The notes beneath the pieces were generated by a model. The model saw only the letters and a list, made by a program, of their open reading frames with translations. It made no database searches and was not told where the DNA came from. A program made the position numbers and the translations under genes. From contig NZ_LQIU01000011.1 in NCBI RefSeq assembly GCF_001499995.1, positions 36,324 through 100,323 of the forward strand: a DNA stretch of 64,000 bases, written 5' to 3'. Of the stretch, positions 10,465 to 17,890 are shown in pieces (positions within the stretch are counted from its first letter, which is position 1; each line of letters opens with the position of its first letter). The stretch is from Mycobacterium sp. IS-1496. Its GTDB lineage: Bacteria > Actinomycetota > Actinomycetes > Mycobacteriales > Mycobacteriaceae.

Positions 10465-10567
10465 CGCCGAATGTGAAACCACGGCGCCGACTGTGTGGCC
10501 ATGGCGAGATCTCGCCCCGGATCCCGCCGCTGATACACATTCGACGCCCGGGCTTCACAGCAGGCGC
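10465..10567. repeat. Interspersed palindromic element, copy A
   Basis: GGCGCCGACTGTGT (10483-10496) faces ACACATTCGACGCC (10535-10548), matching at 12 of 14 positions as an inverted repeat. Each arm has a second, diverged copy exactly 20 bp further out (GCGCCGAATGTGA from 10466 outside left; TCACAGCAGGCGC at 10555-10567 outside right). The core contains GGCGAGATCTCGCC. The same architecture recurs at 16747-16850 and 45361-45442. It lies between two divergent genes. Confidence 0.7.
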
Positions 10568-10614
10568 ATAGACAACGCACAGGACCGGCCCATCGCGGTG
10601 CGAATAATGGGGGA

Positions 10615-11355
10615 ATGAGCCCGAACCAGACCGACACCGAGCGGTCGGTCATGCGCCGCGCCGACGGCAACCCGGTGCGGGTGCTCGTGGTCGACGACGA
10701 ACCGGTGCTCGCCGAACTCGTCTCCATGGCGCTGCGCTACGAGGGGTGGGACATCGCGACTGCGGGCGACGGCGCGACGGCGATCGCGCTGGCCCGCGAG
10801 AACGCGCCCGACGTGGTGGTACTCGACGTCATGCTCCCCGACATGAGCGGGCTCGACGTGCTGGCCAGGCTGCGCGAGCAGATCCCCGGGTTGCCGCTGC
10901 TGCTGCTGACCGCCAAGGACTCCGTCGAGGACCGCATCGCCGGGCTGACCGCCGGCGGCGACGACTACGTCACCAAACCGTTCTCACTCGAAGAGGTGGT
11001 GCTGCGGCTGCGGGCCCTGCTGCGCCGCACCGGGGTGAGCGAGACCGGCGGCGCGAAGATCGTCGTCGGCGACCTGGTACTCGACGAGGACAGCCACGAC
11101 GTGACCCGCGCGGGCGACCCGATCACGCTCACCGCGACGGAGTTCGAACTGCTGCGGTTCATGATGCGCAACTCCAAGCGGGTGCTCTCCAAGGCGCAGA
11201 TCCTCGACCGCGTGTGGAGCTACGACTTCGGCGGCCGCTCCAACATCGTCGAGCTGTACGTGTCGTATCTGCGCAAGAAGATCGACAGCGGCCGCGAGCC
11301 GATGATCCACACGCTGCGCGGCGCGGGCTATGTCCTCAAACCCGCCGGCCGCTGA
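10615..11355 (+). CDS. OmpR/PhoP-family response regulator
   Basis: 246 residues. The receiver domain has the acidic pair DDE at 27-29, phospho-acceptor Asp71 (VVVLDVMLPD), and the conserved Thr (LLLLTAKD) and Lys (DYVTKPF). The C-terminal winged-helix DNA-binding domain includes LTATEFELLRFMM and SNIVELYVSYLRKKID. It resembles mycobacterial PhoP, TrcR and MprA, but the exact orthologue cannot be fixed from sequence alone. The stop overlaps the downstream kinase gene by 26 nt. The shared intergenic region with the divergent small membrane-protein gene contains palindromic element A. Likely targets are the two glycosyltransferase genes that follow. Confidence 0.92.
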   Translation: MSPNQTDTERSVMRRADGNPVRVLVVDDEPVLAELVSMALRYEGWDIATAGDGATAIALARENAPDVVVLDVMLPDMSGLDVLARLREQIPGLPLLLLTAKDSVEDRIAGLTAGGDDYVTKPFSLEEVVLRLRALLRRTGVSETGGAKIVVGDLVLDEDSHDVTRAGDPITLTATEFELLRFMMRNSKRVLSKAQILDRVWSYDFGGRSNIVELYVSYLRKKIDSGREPMIHTLRGAGYVLKPAGR

Positions 11356-12958
11356 GCCGGTCGGCCGCACACGGCTGCGTTCGCTGCGCACCTGGTCCCT
11401 GCGGGGCCGACTGCTGGCCACACAGATCGCGCTGCTTGCGCTGGTGTGCGCCGCGGTCGGGCTCGGCACCGAACTCGCGCTGCAGCGGTTCCTGGTCAAC
11501 CAGCTCGACACCCAGCTCGCCGAGACCGCCCGCCGCTCGGCCGGCCTGTTCGCCTTCGGCCCCCCACCGCCCGGCCCGCCGATGATGATGCCGGTGCCGC
11601 GGTTTCCGCCGCCGCCGGGATTCCCGCACCGGCGGATCATCCGCGACGACACCGGACCGGGCCCTGCGTTCCTCAACGCGCCGGGCCAGGCCGCCCGCAC
11701 GGTCGGCGCCGTCGTCGACCACGGCGCACCGGTCGACGCCGGCGTCATCACCGCCGACGGTGACCGCGTCGAGATCAGCGACGCCGCCGCCACCCAGCTC
11801 GCCGGGGTGCCCGCCGACGAGACCCCGCGCAGCGTCACGCTCGACGGCCTCGGCCGGTACCGGGTGATCGCCCTGCCCGCCCGGGGACCCGCCGAGGTGA
11901 TCGTCACCGGACTGCCGACCTCCGACGTCGACGACACCCTGCTCACCGTGTTGGTCATCTTCTGCGTGGTGGCGGCGATCGCGCTGATCGGCGCCACCGC
12001 GGCCGGGGTCTGGATCATCCGCAGGCAGTTGGCGCCGTTGTCACGGGTGTCGGCGGCCGCGCGTGAGGTCGCCGATCTGGAACTCGACCGCGGCGAGGTG
12101 CGGCTGCCCACCCCGATCGTCGACGTCGACCCGGCGAGTGCGCACACCGAGGTCGGCCAGCTCGGGACGTCGCTGAACCGGATGCTCGACCGGATCGCCG
12201 GGGCACTGTCGGCGCGGCACGCCAGCGAGACGCGGGTGCGTCAGTTCGTCGCCGACGCCAGCCACGAGCTGCGCACCCCGCTGGCCGCCATCCGCGGTTA
12301 CACCGAACTGGCGCAACGACATTCCAGCACGTTGCCCGGCGACGTCGCGCACGCGATGAACCGCGTGGATTCCGAGACGGCACGGATGACGCGACTGGTC
12401 GAGGACATGCTGCTGCTGGCACGGCTCGATGACGGCCGGCCCCTCGAGCGCGAGCCGGTCGACCTGTCCCGGTTGGTCGTCGACGCGGTCAGCGATGCGC
12501 ACGCCGCCGGACCCGACCACATGTGGTCGCTGGACCTGCCGCCCGAACCGGTGGTCGTCGACGGCGACGAGGCCCGGTTGCACCAGGTGCTGGCCAACCT
12601 CCTGGCCAACGCCGGCGCCCACACACCGCCCGGCACCACGGTCGTCACGTCGCTGGCCGAGGGTCCCGACGGCGGCGCCGTGCTGAGGGTGACCGACGAC
12701 GGCCCCGGGATCCCGCCCGCACTGCAGCCCGAGGTCTTCGAGCGCTTCGCCCGCGGCGACTCGTCGCGGTCACGCCGCGACGGGGGCACCGGGTTGGGGC
12801 TGGCCATCGTCGCCGCGGTGGTCAAGGCCCACGGCGGGTCCATCGGCGTGGACAGCGGGCCCGGCCGCACCGCGTTCGTCGTGGCGCTGCCGGGCGCGGG
12901 CCCTCACCGGCCTGACCCTCACCCCGACCGCCGAGCAGACACAGAATCGCACGAATGA
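11330..12958 (+). CDS. Membrane sensor histidine kinase (HAMP-HisKA-HATPase)
   Basis: 542 residues. TM1 is about 28-52 and TM2 about 205-228. Between them is an extracytoplasmic domain starting with a Pro/Met-rich stretch (FGPPPPGPPMMMPVP). HAMP follows, then HisKA with phospho-acceptor His312 (ADASHELRTPLAAIRGY) and a HATPase domain (N-box NLLANAGAHTP, G1 VTDDGPGIP, G2 GTGLGLAIV). It phosphorylates the regulator encoded just upstream. Two glycosyltransferases follow downstream. The last codons lie inside the left arm of a 19-bp inverted repeat. The Met/Pro-rich sensor stretch could bind metal or peptidoglycan; this is speculation. Confidence 0.93.
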   Translation: MSSNPPAAEPVGRTRLRSLRTWSLRGRLLATQIALLALVCAAVGLGTELALQRFLVNQLDTQLAETARRSAGLFAFGPPPPGPPMMMPVPRFPPPPGFPHRRIIRDDTGPGPAFLNAPGQAARTVGAVVDHGAPVDAGVITADGDRVEISDAAATQLAGVPADETPRSVTLDGLGRYRVIALPARGPAEVIVTGLPTSDVDDTLLTVLVIFCVVAAIALIGATAAGVWIIRRQLAPLSRVSAAAREVADLELDRGEVRLPTPIVDVDPASAHTEVGQLGTSLNRMLDRIAGALSARHASETRVRQFVADASHELRTPLAAIRGYTELAQRHSSTLPGDVAHAMNRVDSETARMTRLVEDMLLLARLDDGRPLEREPVDLSRLVVDAVSDAHAAGPDHMWSLDLPPEPVVVDGDEARLHQVLANLLANAGAHTPPGTTVVTSLAEGPDGGAVLRVTDDGPGIPPALQPEVFERFARGDSSRSRRDGGTGLGLAIVAAVVKAHGGSIGVDSGPGRTAFVVALPGAGPHRPDPHPDRRADTESHE

Positions 12959-12989
12959 CCTTGGCAGAGCGCGATTTCGCGTCTGCTCG
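12932..12989. repeat. 19-bp imperfect inverted repeat at kinase gene end
   Basis: CGAGCAGACACAGAATCGC (12932-12950) pairs with GCGATTTCGCGTCTGCTCG (12971-12989) at 16 of 19 positions across a 20-nt loop. It includes the stop codon of the histidine kinase. It may act as a terminator or belong to a dispersed palindrome family; only one copy was seen here. Confidence 0.5.
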
Positions 12990-13060
12990 CCGAGGCGCCC
13001 GCATGACTCATAGCCGGCACACAGTTTCATCCCATCACGGGCACACGCAGCGCTACGACC

Positions 13061-14311
13061 ATGGTTCCCATGACAGGAACTGCCGTGGACATCGACGCTG
13101 ACCGCCGCCCCGACGTCGTGGAGACGGCCCGCGCCTCGGGGGCACCGGTGCTCGACGTCGTCGTACCGGTCTACAACGAACAGGCCGCGCTGGCGGAGTC
13201 GGTGCGCCGCCTGCACCGGTACCTTCGCGACCACTTCCCGTTCTCTGCGCGGATCACGATCGCAGACAACGCCAGCGTCGACGCCACACCGCAGATCGCC
13301 GCGCAACTCGCGGTCGAACTGCCCGACGTGCGGTTCGTGCGGCTGGAGGAGCAGGGCCGCGGCCGCGCCCTGCACGCGGTCTGGTCTGAGTCCGACGCGC
13401 CGGTGCTGGCCTACATGGACGTCGACCTGTCCACCGATCTGGCCGCCCTCGCACCGCTGGTCGCCTCGCTGATCTCCGGGCACTCCGACCTCGCCATCGG
13501 CACCCGGCTCAGCCGCGGCGCCCGCGTGGTGCGCGGCGCCAAGCGGGAGTTCATCTCGCGGTGCTACAACCTCATCCTGAAATCGACACTGTCAGCGCGG
13601 TTCTCCGACGCCCAGTGCGGGTTCAAGGCGATCCGCGCCGACGTCGCCCGCCGGCTCCTGCCGTACGTGTCCGACACCGGCTGGTTCTTCGACACCGAAC
13701 TGCTGGTGCTCGCCGAGCGCAGTGGTCTGCGCATCCACGAGGTACCGGTCGACTGGGTGGACGACCCCGACAGCCGGGTCGACATCGTGTCCACCGCAAC
13801 CGCGGACCTCAAGGGCATCGGCCGGCTGCTGCGCGGTTTCGCCGACGGATCGATCCCGGTGCAGTTGCTCGCTGCGCAGTTGGCGCCGTCGCGGCTGGCG
13901 GCCGCCCCCGGATCGCTGCTGCGCCAGGGCGTCCGGTTCGCGGCGGTGGGCGTGGTCTCCACACTGGCCTATCTCCTGCTGTACGTGCTCACCCGCGGGT
14001 GGCTGGGCGCCCAGGCCGCCAACCTGATCGCGCTGGCGGTGACCGCGGTCGGCAACACGGCGGCCAACCGGCGCTTCACCTTCGGCGTCGCGGGACGCCG
14101 CCGGGTTGCCCGCCACCACCTCGAAGGCCTCATCGTCTTCGCGATCGCGCTGGGCATCACCAGCGGGTCGCTGGCCGTGCTGCACTCCGTCACCTCAGAA
14201 CCGCACCGGTTCGTCGAACTCGGCGTCCTGGTGGCCGCCAACCTCGCCGCGACCGTCATGCGTTTCGTTTTGTTGCGGGGCTGGGTGTTCCACCCCCGCC
14301 GGACCCGCTGA
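13061..14311 (+). CDS. Bifunctional GT2 glycosyltransferase / GtrA membrane protein
   Basis: 416 residues. The N-terminal GT-A domain has LDVVVPVYNEQAAL, ADNASVDATPQIA and a DxD-type motif (YMDVDLSTD), as in polyprenyl-phosphate sugar synthases (DPM-like). After residue ~285 there is a GtrA domain with four membrane segments (LLRQGVRFAAVGVVSTLAYL onward), a fold linked to flipping or use of lipid-linked sugars. It probably makes polyprenyl-phosphate-hexose from a nucleotide sugar and supplies the GT39 enzyme encoded next. The sugar and acceptor are unknown. The start is ATG at 13061 or at 13070 (MTGTAVDID). Confidence 0.85.
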   Translation: MVPMTGTAVDIDADRRPDVVETARASGAPVLDVVVPVYNEQAALAESVRRLHRYLRDHFPFSARITIADNASVDATPQIAAQLAVELPDVRFVRLEEQGRGRALHAVWSESDAPVLAYMDVDLSTDLAALAPLVASLISGHSDLAIGTRLSRGARVVRGAKREFISRCYNLILKSTLSARFSDAQCGFKAIRADVARRLLPYVSDTGWFFDTELLVLAERSGLRIHEVPVDWVDDPDSRVDIVSTATADLKGIGRLLRGFADGSIPVQLLAAQLAPSRLAAAPGSLLRQGVRFAAVGVVSTLAYLLLYVLTRGWLGAQAANLIALAVTAVGNTAANRRFTFGVAGRRRVARHHLEGLIVFAIALGITSGSLAVLHSVTSEPHRFVELGVLVAANLAATVMRFVLLRGWVFHPRRTR

Positions 14312-14340
14312 ACTCACCCCTTCTACACCGAGGATCTTCG

Positions 14341-16203
14341 ATGACCGTGACCGCCGACGCACCACCCCTGACGGCGCCTGACACGTCCGACCGCTCCCCG
14401 CGCTGGGTGCGCCCCGCACTGCTGGGCCTGCTCGCCGCCACCGCGCTGCTCTACCTGTGGGGCCTCGGCGCAGCCGGGTGGGCCAACGAGTACTACGCCG
14501 CCGCGGTGCAGGCCGGAAGCCAGAACTGGACGGCCTGGCTGTTCGGGTCGCTGGATCCCGGCAACTCCATCACCGTCGACAAACCGCCCGCGTCGCTCTG
14601 GCTGATGGTGCTGTCCGCCAGGCTGTTCGGCTTCAGCGCGTTCGCGATGCTGTTGCCGCAGACCTTGATGGGGGTGGCGACGGTGGCCGTCCTGTTCGCC
14701 GCGGTGCGACGGGTCAGCGGCCCGGCGGCCGGCCTGATCGCCGGTGCGGTGCTGGCGGCGATGCCGGTGGCGGCGTTGATGTTCCGCTTCAACAACCCCG
14801 ACGCGCTGCTGGTCCTGCTGCTGGTCGTCGCCGCCTACGCCATGGTGCGGGCGATCGAGACCGGAGGCACCCGGTGGATGGTCGTCGTCGGCTGCGCACT
14901 CGGTTTCGCCTTCCTGGCCAAGATGCTGCAGGCGTTCCTCGTGATGCCGGGTCTGGCGCTGGCCTTCCTGGTGGCCGCGCCGGTGGGACTGTGGCGGCGC
15001 ATCGGCACGCTCGCCGTCGGCGCAGTGGCGATGGTGGTGTCCGCGGGATGGTTCATCGCGCTGGTCGAGGTGTGGCCCACCTCGTCGCGTCCCTACATCG
15101 GCGGTTCGACCGACAACAGCCTGCTGCAGTTGGCCCTGGGCTACAACGGCATCGAGCGCATCGCCGGAGGCGGGGGACCGGGCGGCGGCCCCGGTGGCGG
15201 TGCGGGACGCGGGGCGAACCTGTTCTTCGGCGGCGAGCCGGGACTCGGGCGGCTGTTCGGGCATTCGATGGGTGTCGAGGCATCCTGGCTGCTGCCCGCG
15301 GCGCTGCTCGGCCTGGCGGCCGGACTCTGGTTCACCCGGCGCGCCGCGCGCACCGACGCCGTGCGCGCGAGCCTGCTGCTGTGGGGCGGCTGGCTACTGG
15401 TCACCGGTGCCGTGTTCAGCTTCATGGACGGCACCATCCACCCGTACTACACGGTGGCCCTGGCCCCCGCGGTGGCGGCACTCGTCGGGATCACGGCCGC
15501 GGAATGCTGGCGCGGCAGACGCTACGTGCTGCCCCGGATCGTCCTGGCGGCGATGACGGCGGCGACGGGCATCTGGGCGTTCGTGCTGCTCGACCGGACC
15601 CCGGACTGGCAGCCGTGGCTGCGGTGGGCGGTGTTGGTGGGGGCTGTCGGGGCCGCGGCCGTGCTGGCCGTCGGGGCGCACCGGCTGGGCCGGGCGACGG
15701 CGGGTGTGGTCATCGCCGCGGTGCTGGCCGGCCTCGCCGCGCCCACGGCGTTCGCGATCTACAACGTGGCGCACCCCGCCGGTGGCCCCGGCACCATGTC
15801 CGGTCCGGCGCGGGCGGACGGATTCGGCGGTATGCCGCCCGGCGGGCATGGTGCGACCGACGACACCGCGCTGCAGGATCTGGTCCGCGGGACCGACAAC
15901 CGCTGGGCCGCCGCCAGTGTCGGCTCGATGGGTGCTGCGGGCCTGCAGCTGGAGACCGGGGCGTCGATCATGGCGATCGGTGGGTTCACCGGTTCGGACG
16001 ACTCACCGACGCTCGAGCAGTTCCAGCAGTACGTCGCCGACCACGAGGTGCGGTACTTCATCGAGGACGGGCGGGGCGGGCCGGGCGGTCCGCCCGGATT
16101 CGGCGGCGACGGCACTGCCGCCGAGATCACCGCGTGGGTGCAGCAGAACTTCAGCCCGATGCGGGTGGGCGCAAGCACCGTCTACGACCTGCAATCCGGC
16201 TGA
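14341..16203 (+). CDS. GT39/ArnT-type polytopic glycosyltransferase
   Basis: 620 residues with about 11 membrane segments. After TM1 comes the acidic loop AAGWANEYYAAAVQAG, the equivalent of the catalytic acidic/aromatic loop in PMT and ArnT-like GT-C enzymes, followed by SMVxx-type helices. Two long Gly/Pro-rich loops (GGGGPGGGPGGGAGRGAN; GGMPPGGHGATDD) lie in the extracytoplasmic parts, with a soluble C-terminal domain (VRYFIEDGRGGPGG). It should transfer a sugar from a polyprenyl-phosphate donor to an envelope acceptor. It follows the GT2/GtrA gene by 29 nt, an arrangement that implies donor synthesis followed by transfer. Confidence 0.85.
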   Translation: MTVTADAPPLTAPDTSDRSPRWVRPALLGLLAATALLYLWGLGAAGWANEYYAAAVQAGSQNWTAWLFGSLDPGNSITVDKPPASLWLMVLSARLFGFSAFAMLLPQTLMGVATVAVLFAAVRRVSGPAAGLIAGAVLAAMPVAALMFRFNNPDALLVLLLVVAAYAMVRAIETGGTRWMVVVGCALGFAFLAKMLQAFLVMPGLALAFLVAAPVGLWRRIGTLAVGAVAMVVSAGWFIALVEVWPTSSRPYIGGSTDNSLLQLALGYNGIERIAGGGGPGGGPGGGAGRGANLFFGGEPGLGRLFGHSMGVEASWLLPAALLGLAAGLWFTRRAARTDAVRASLLLWGGWLLVTGAVFSFMDGTIHPYYTVALAPAVAALVGITAAECWRGRRYVLPRIVLAAMTAATGIWAFVLLDRTPDWQPWLRWAVLVGAVGAAAVLAVGAHRLGRATAGVVIAAVLAGLAAPTAFAIYNVAHPAGGPGTMSGPARADGFGGMPPGGHGATDDTALQDLVRGTDNRWAAASVGSMGAAGLQLETGASIMAIGGFTGSDDSPTLEQFQQYVADHEVRYFIEDGRGGPGGPPGFGGDGTAAEITAWVQQNFSPMRVGASTVYDLQSG

Positions 16204-16247
16204 TTCTCACCGGTGCTCGAGCGCGTCCGGGTTGCTATCGTCGCGCC

Positions 16248-16739
16248 ATGTCGGTCACCGATGAGTACCTGAAGAACAACGAGGAATACGCGAAGACGTT
16301 CAGCGGTCCACTCCCGCTGCCGCCGAGCAGACACGTGGCGGTGGTGGCGTGCATGGACGCCAGGCTCGACGTCTACCGGATCCTGGGTCTCGCCGACGGG
16401 GAGGCGCACGTGATCCGCAACGCGGGCGGTGTGGTCACCGACGACGAGATCCGCTCGCTGGCGATCAGCCAACGGCTGCTGGGCACGAAGGAGATCATCC
16501 TCATCCACCACACGGACTGCGGAATGCTCACCTTCACCGACGACGAGTTCAAGAAGGCGATCCAGGACGAGACCGGTATCAAACCCGAGTGGGCGGCCGA
16601 GGCGTTCGCCGATCTGGAAGATGATGTGCGGCAGTCCATCCGGCGTATCGAGGCCAGCCCGTTCGTCACCAAGCACGAATCGCTGCGCGGTTTCGTGTTC
16701 GACGTGGCCACCGGCCGGCTGACCGAGGTGACCGTCTGA
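16248..16739 (+). CDS. canA: Beta-carbonic anhydrase
   Basis: A 163-residue zinc enzyme interconverting CO2 and bicarbonate. Zinc ligands Cys35, His88 and Cys91 (ACMDAR; HHTDCGM) and the catalytic Asp37/Arg39 dyad are all present. Length and sequence match the M. tuberculosis Rv1284 type closely. A TATCGT -10-like hexamer ends 6 nt before the ATG, so the mRNA may be leaderless. The gene precedes cysD, as in M. tuberculosis, and is separated from it by a palindromic element that may end its transcript. Confidence 0.95.
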   Translation: MSVTDEYLKNNEEYAKTFSGPLPLPPSRHVAVVACMDARLDVYRILGLADGEAHVIRNAGGVVTDDEIRSLAISQRLLGTKEIILIHHTDCGMLTFTDDEFKKAIQDETGIKPEWAAEAFADLEDDVRQSIRRIEASPFVTKHESLRGFVFDVATGRLTEVTV

Positions 16740-16746
16740 CGACGCC

Positions 16747-16850
16747 GGCGTCCACTGTGTCGTGACGGCGTCCACTGTGTAGCCGGGGCGGGGATCCGGC
16801 CGGATTCTCGCCCTGTGGACACACTCGACGCCCTGACGGCACACTCGACG
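16747..16850. repeat. Interspersed palindromic element, copy B
   Basis: The best-preserved copy. The left side has GGCGTCCACTGTGT twice (16747 and 16767), 20 bp apart. The right side has ACACTCGACG twice (16821 and 16841), also 20 bp apart, in inverted orientation. The core holds a 12-bp palindrome, ATCCGGCCGGAT, flanked by GGGGCGGGG and CTCGCCC. It ends 4 bp before the cysD -35 box and starts 7 bp after the canA stop, so it could terminate canA or influence cysD. Confidence 0.75.
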
Positions 16851-16854
16851 ATCT

Positions 16855-16883
16855 TTGACACCGCCACCCTTGCGCGCTAGATT
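16855..16883 (+). promoter_or_regulatory. SigA-type promoter of the cysD operon
   Basis: TTGACA (16855-16860), a 17-bp spacer and TAGATT (16878-16883) form a near-consensus housekeeping promoter. The expected start is near A16890, giving a leader of about 37 nt. Confidence 0.75.
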
Positions 16884-16923
16884 CCTCGTAAATCTGGCAA
16901 GTTCAACCAACTTAACGAGGAAT
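16881..16923 (+). promoter_or_regulatory. Inverted repeat spanning cysD -10 and Shine-Dalgarno
   Basis: ATTCCTCGT (16881-16889) is the exact reverse complement of ACGAGGAAT (16915-16923). Inside, AAGTT-CAACC-AACTT (16899-16913) forms a second inverted repeat. The left outer arm overlaps the -10 box and the right arm contains the GAGGA Shine-Dalgarno. As double-stranded DNA it looks like an operator around the transcription start. The inner hairpin would be in the mRNA leader. Confidence 0.6.
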
Positions 16924-16926
16924 GCG

Positions 16927-17856
16927 ATGACAGCCGCTCAGGTGGCCGCCCCGGAACCGGGCCAGTACGAGCTGAGCCATCTGCGCTCGCTGGAGGCCGA
17001 GGCAATCCACATCATCCGCGAGGTCGCCGCCGAGTTCGAGCGGCCCGTGCTGCTGTTCTCCGGCGGCAAGGATTCGATCGTCATGCTGCATCTGGCGATC
17101 AAGGCGTTCGCCCCGGCACGGCTGCCGTTCCCGGTGATGCACGTCGACACCGGCCACAACTTCGACGAGGTGATCGAGACCCGCGACCGCCTGGTCGCCG
17201 AGAACGGCGTGCGCCTCGTCGTCGCCTCGGTTCAGGAGGACATCGACGCCGGCCGGGTCGTCGACAACGGGCCGTCCCGCAACCCCCTGCAGACCGTCAC
17301 ACTGCTGCGGGCGATCCGCGAGAACAAGTTCGACGCGGCCTTCGGCGGCGCGCGCCGCGACGAGGAGAAGGCCCGCGCCAAGGAGCGGGTGTTCAGCTTC
17401 CGCGACGAATTCGGCCAGTGGGATCCCAAGGCGCAGCGGCCGGAGCTGTGGAACCTCTACAACGGCCGCCACCGCAAGGGCGAGCACATCCGCGTCTTCC
17501 CGCTGTCGAACTGGACCGAGTACGACATCTGGGCCTACATCGGCGCCGAGGGCATCACGCTGCCGGGGATCTACTACGCGCACACCCGTCCGGTGTTCCA
17601 GCGCGACGGCATGCTGTTGGCCGTCCACCCGTTCATGCAGCCCCGCGACGGTGAAGAGGTGTTCGAGACCAGCGTGCGCTTCCGCACCGTCGGTGACGTC
17701 ACCTGCACCGGTTGTGTGGAGTCGACCGCGTCCTCGGTCGAGGACATCATCGCCGAGACCGCGGTGTCCCGGCTGACCGAGCGCGGTGCGACGCGCGCCG
17801 ACGACCGGATCTCCGAGGCCGGGATGGAAGACCGCAAGCGAGAGGGCTACTTCTGA
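16927..17856 (+). CDS. cysD: Sulfate adenylyltransferase subunit 2
   Basis: 309 residues; the ATP pyrophosphatase-fold subunit that makes APS from sulfate and ATP with the GTPase CysN. The PP-loop SGGKDS lies near residue 50 (VLLFSGGKDSIVMLHLA), followed by MHVDTGHNFDEV and AFGGARRDEEKARAKERVFSF. The ATG at 16927 is preferred because a GAGGA Shine-Dalgarno ends 7 nt upstream and because the promoter's expected start lies downstream of the earlier in-frame TTG. It is first in the operon cysD-cysNC-cysQ. Confidence 0.95.
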   Translation: MTAAQVAAPEPGQYELSHLRSLEAEAIHIIREVAAEFERPVLLFSGGKDSIVMLHLAIKAFAPARLPFPVMHVDTGHNFDEVIETRDRLVAENGVRLVVASVQEDIDAGRVVDNGPSRNPLQTVTLLRAIRENKFDAAFGGARRDEEKARAKERVFSFRDEFGQWDPKAQRPELWNLYNGRHRKGEHIRVFPLSNWTEYDIWAYIGAEGITLPGIYYAHTRPVFQRDGMLLAVHPFMQPRDGEEVFETSVRFRTVGDVTCTGCVESTASSVEDIIAETAVSRLTERGATRADDRISEAGMEDRKREGYF

Positions 17857-17890
17857 TGATGGAGCGAGCGAAGCGACGGGGGATTGAACA

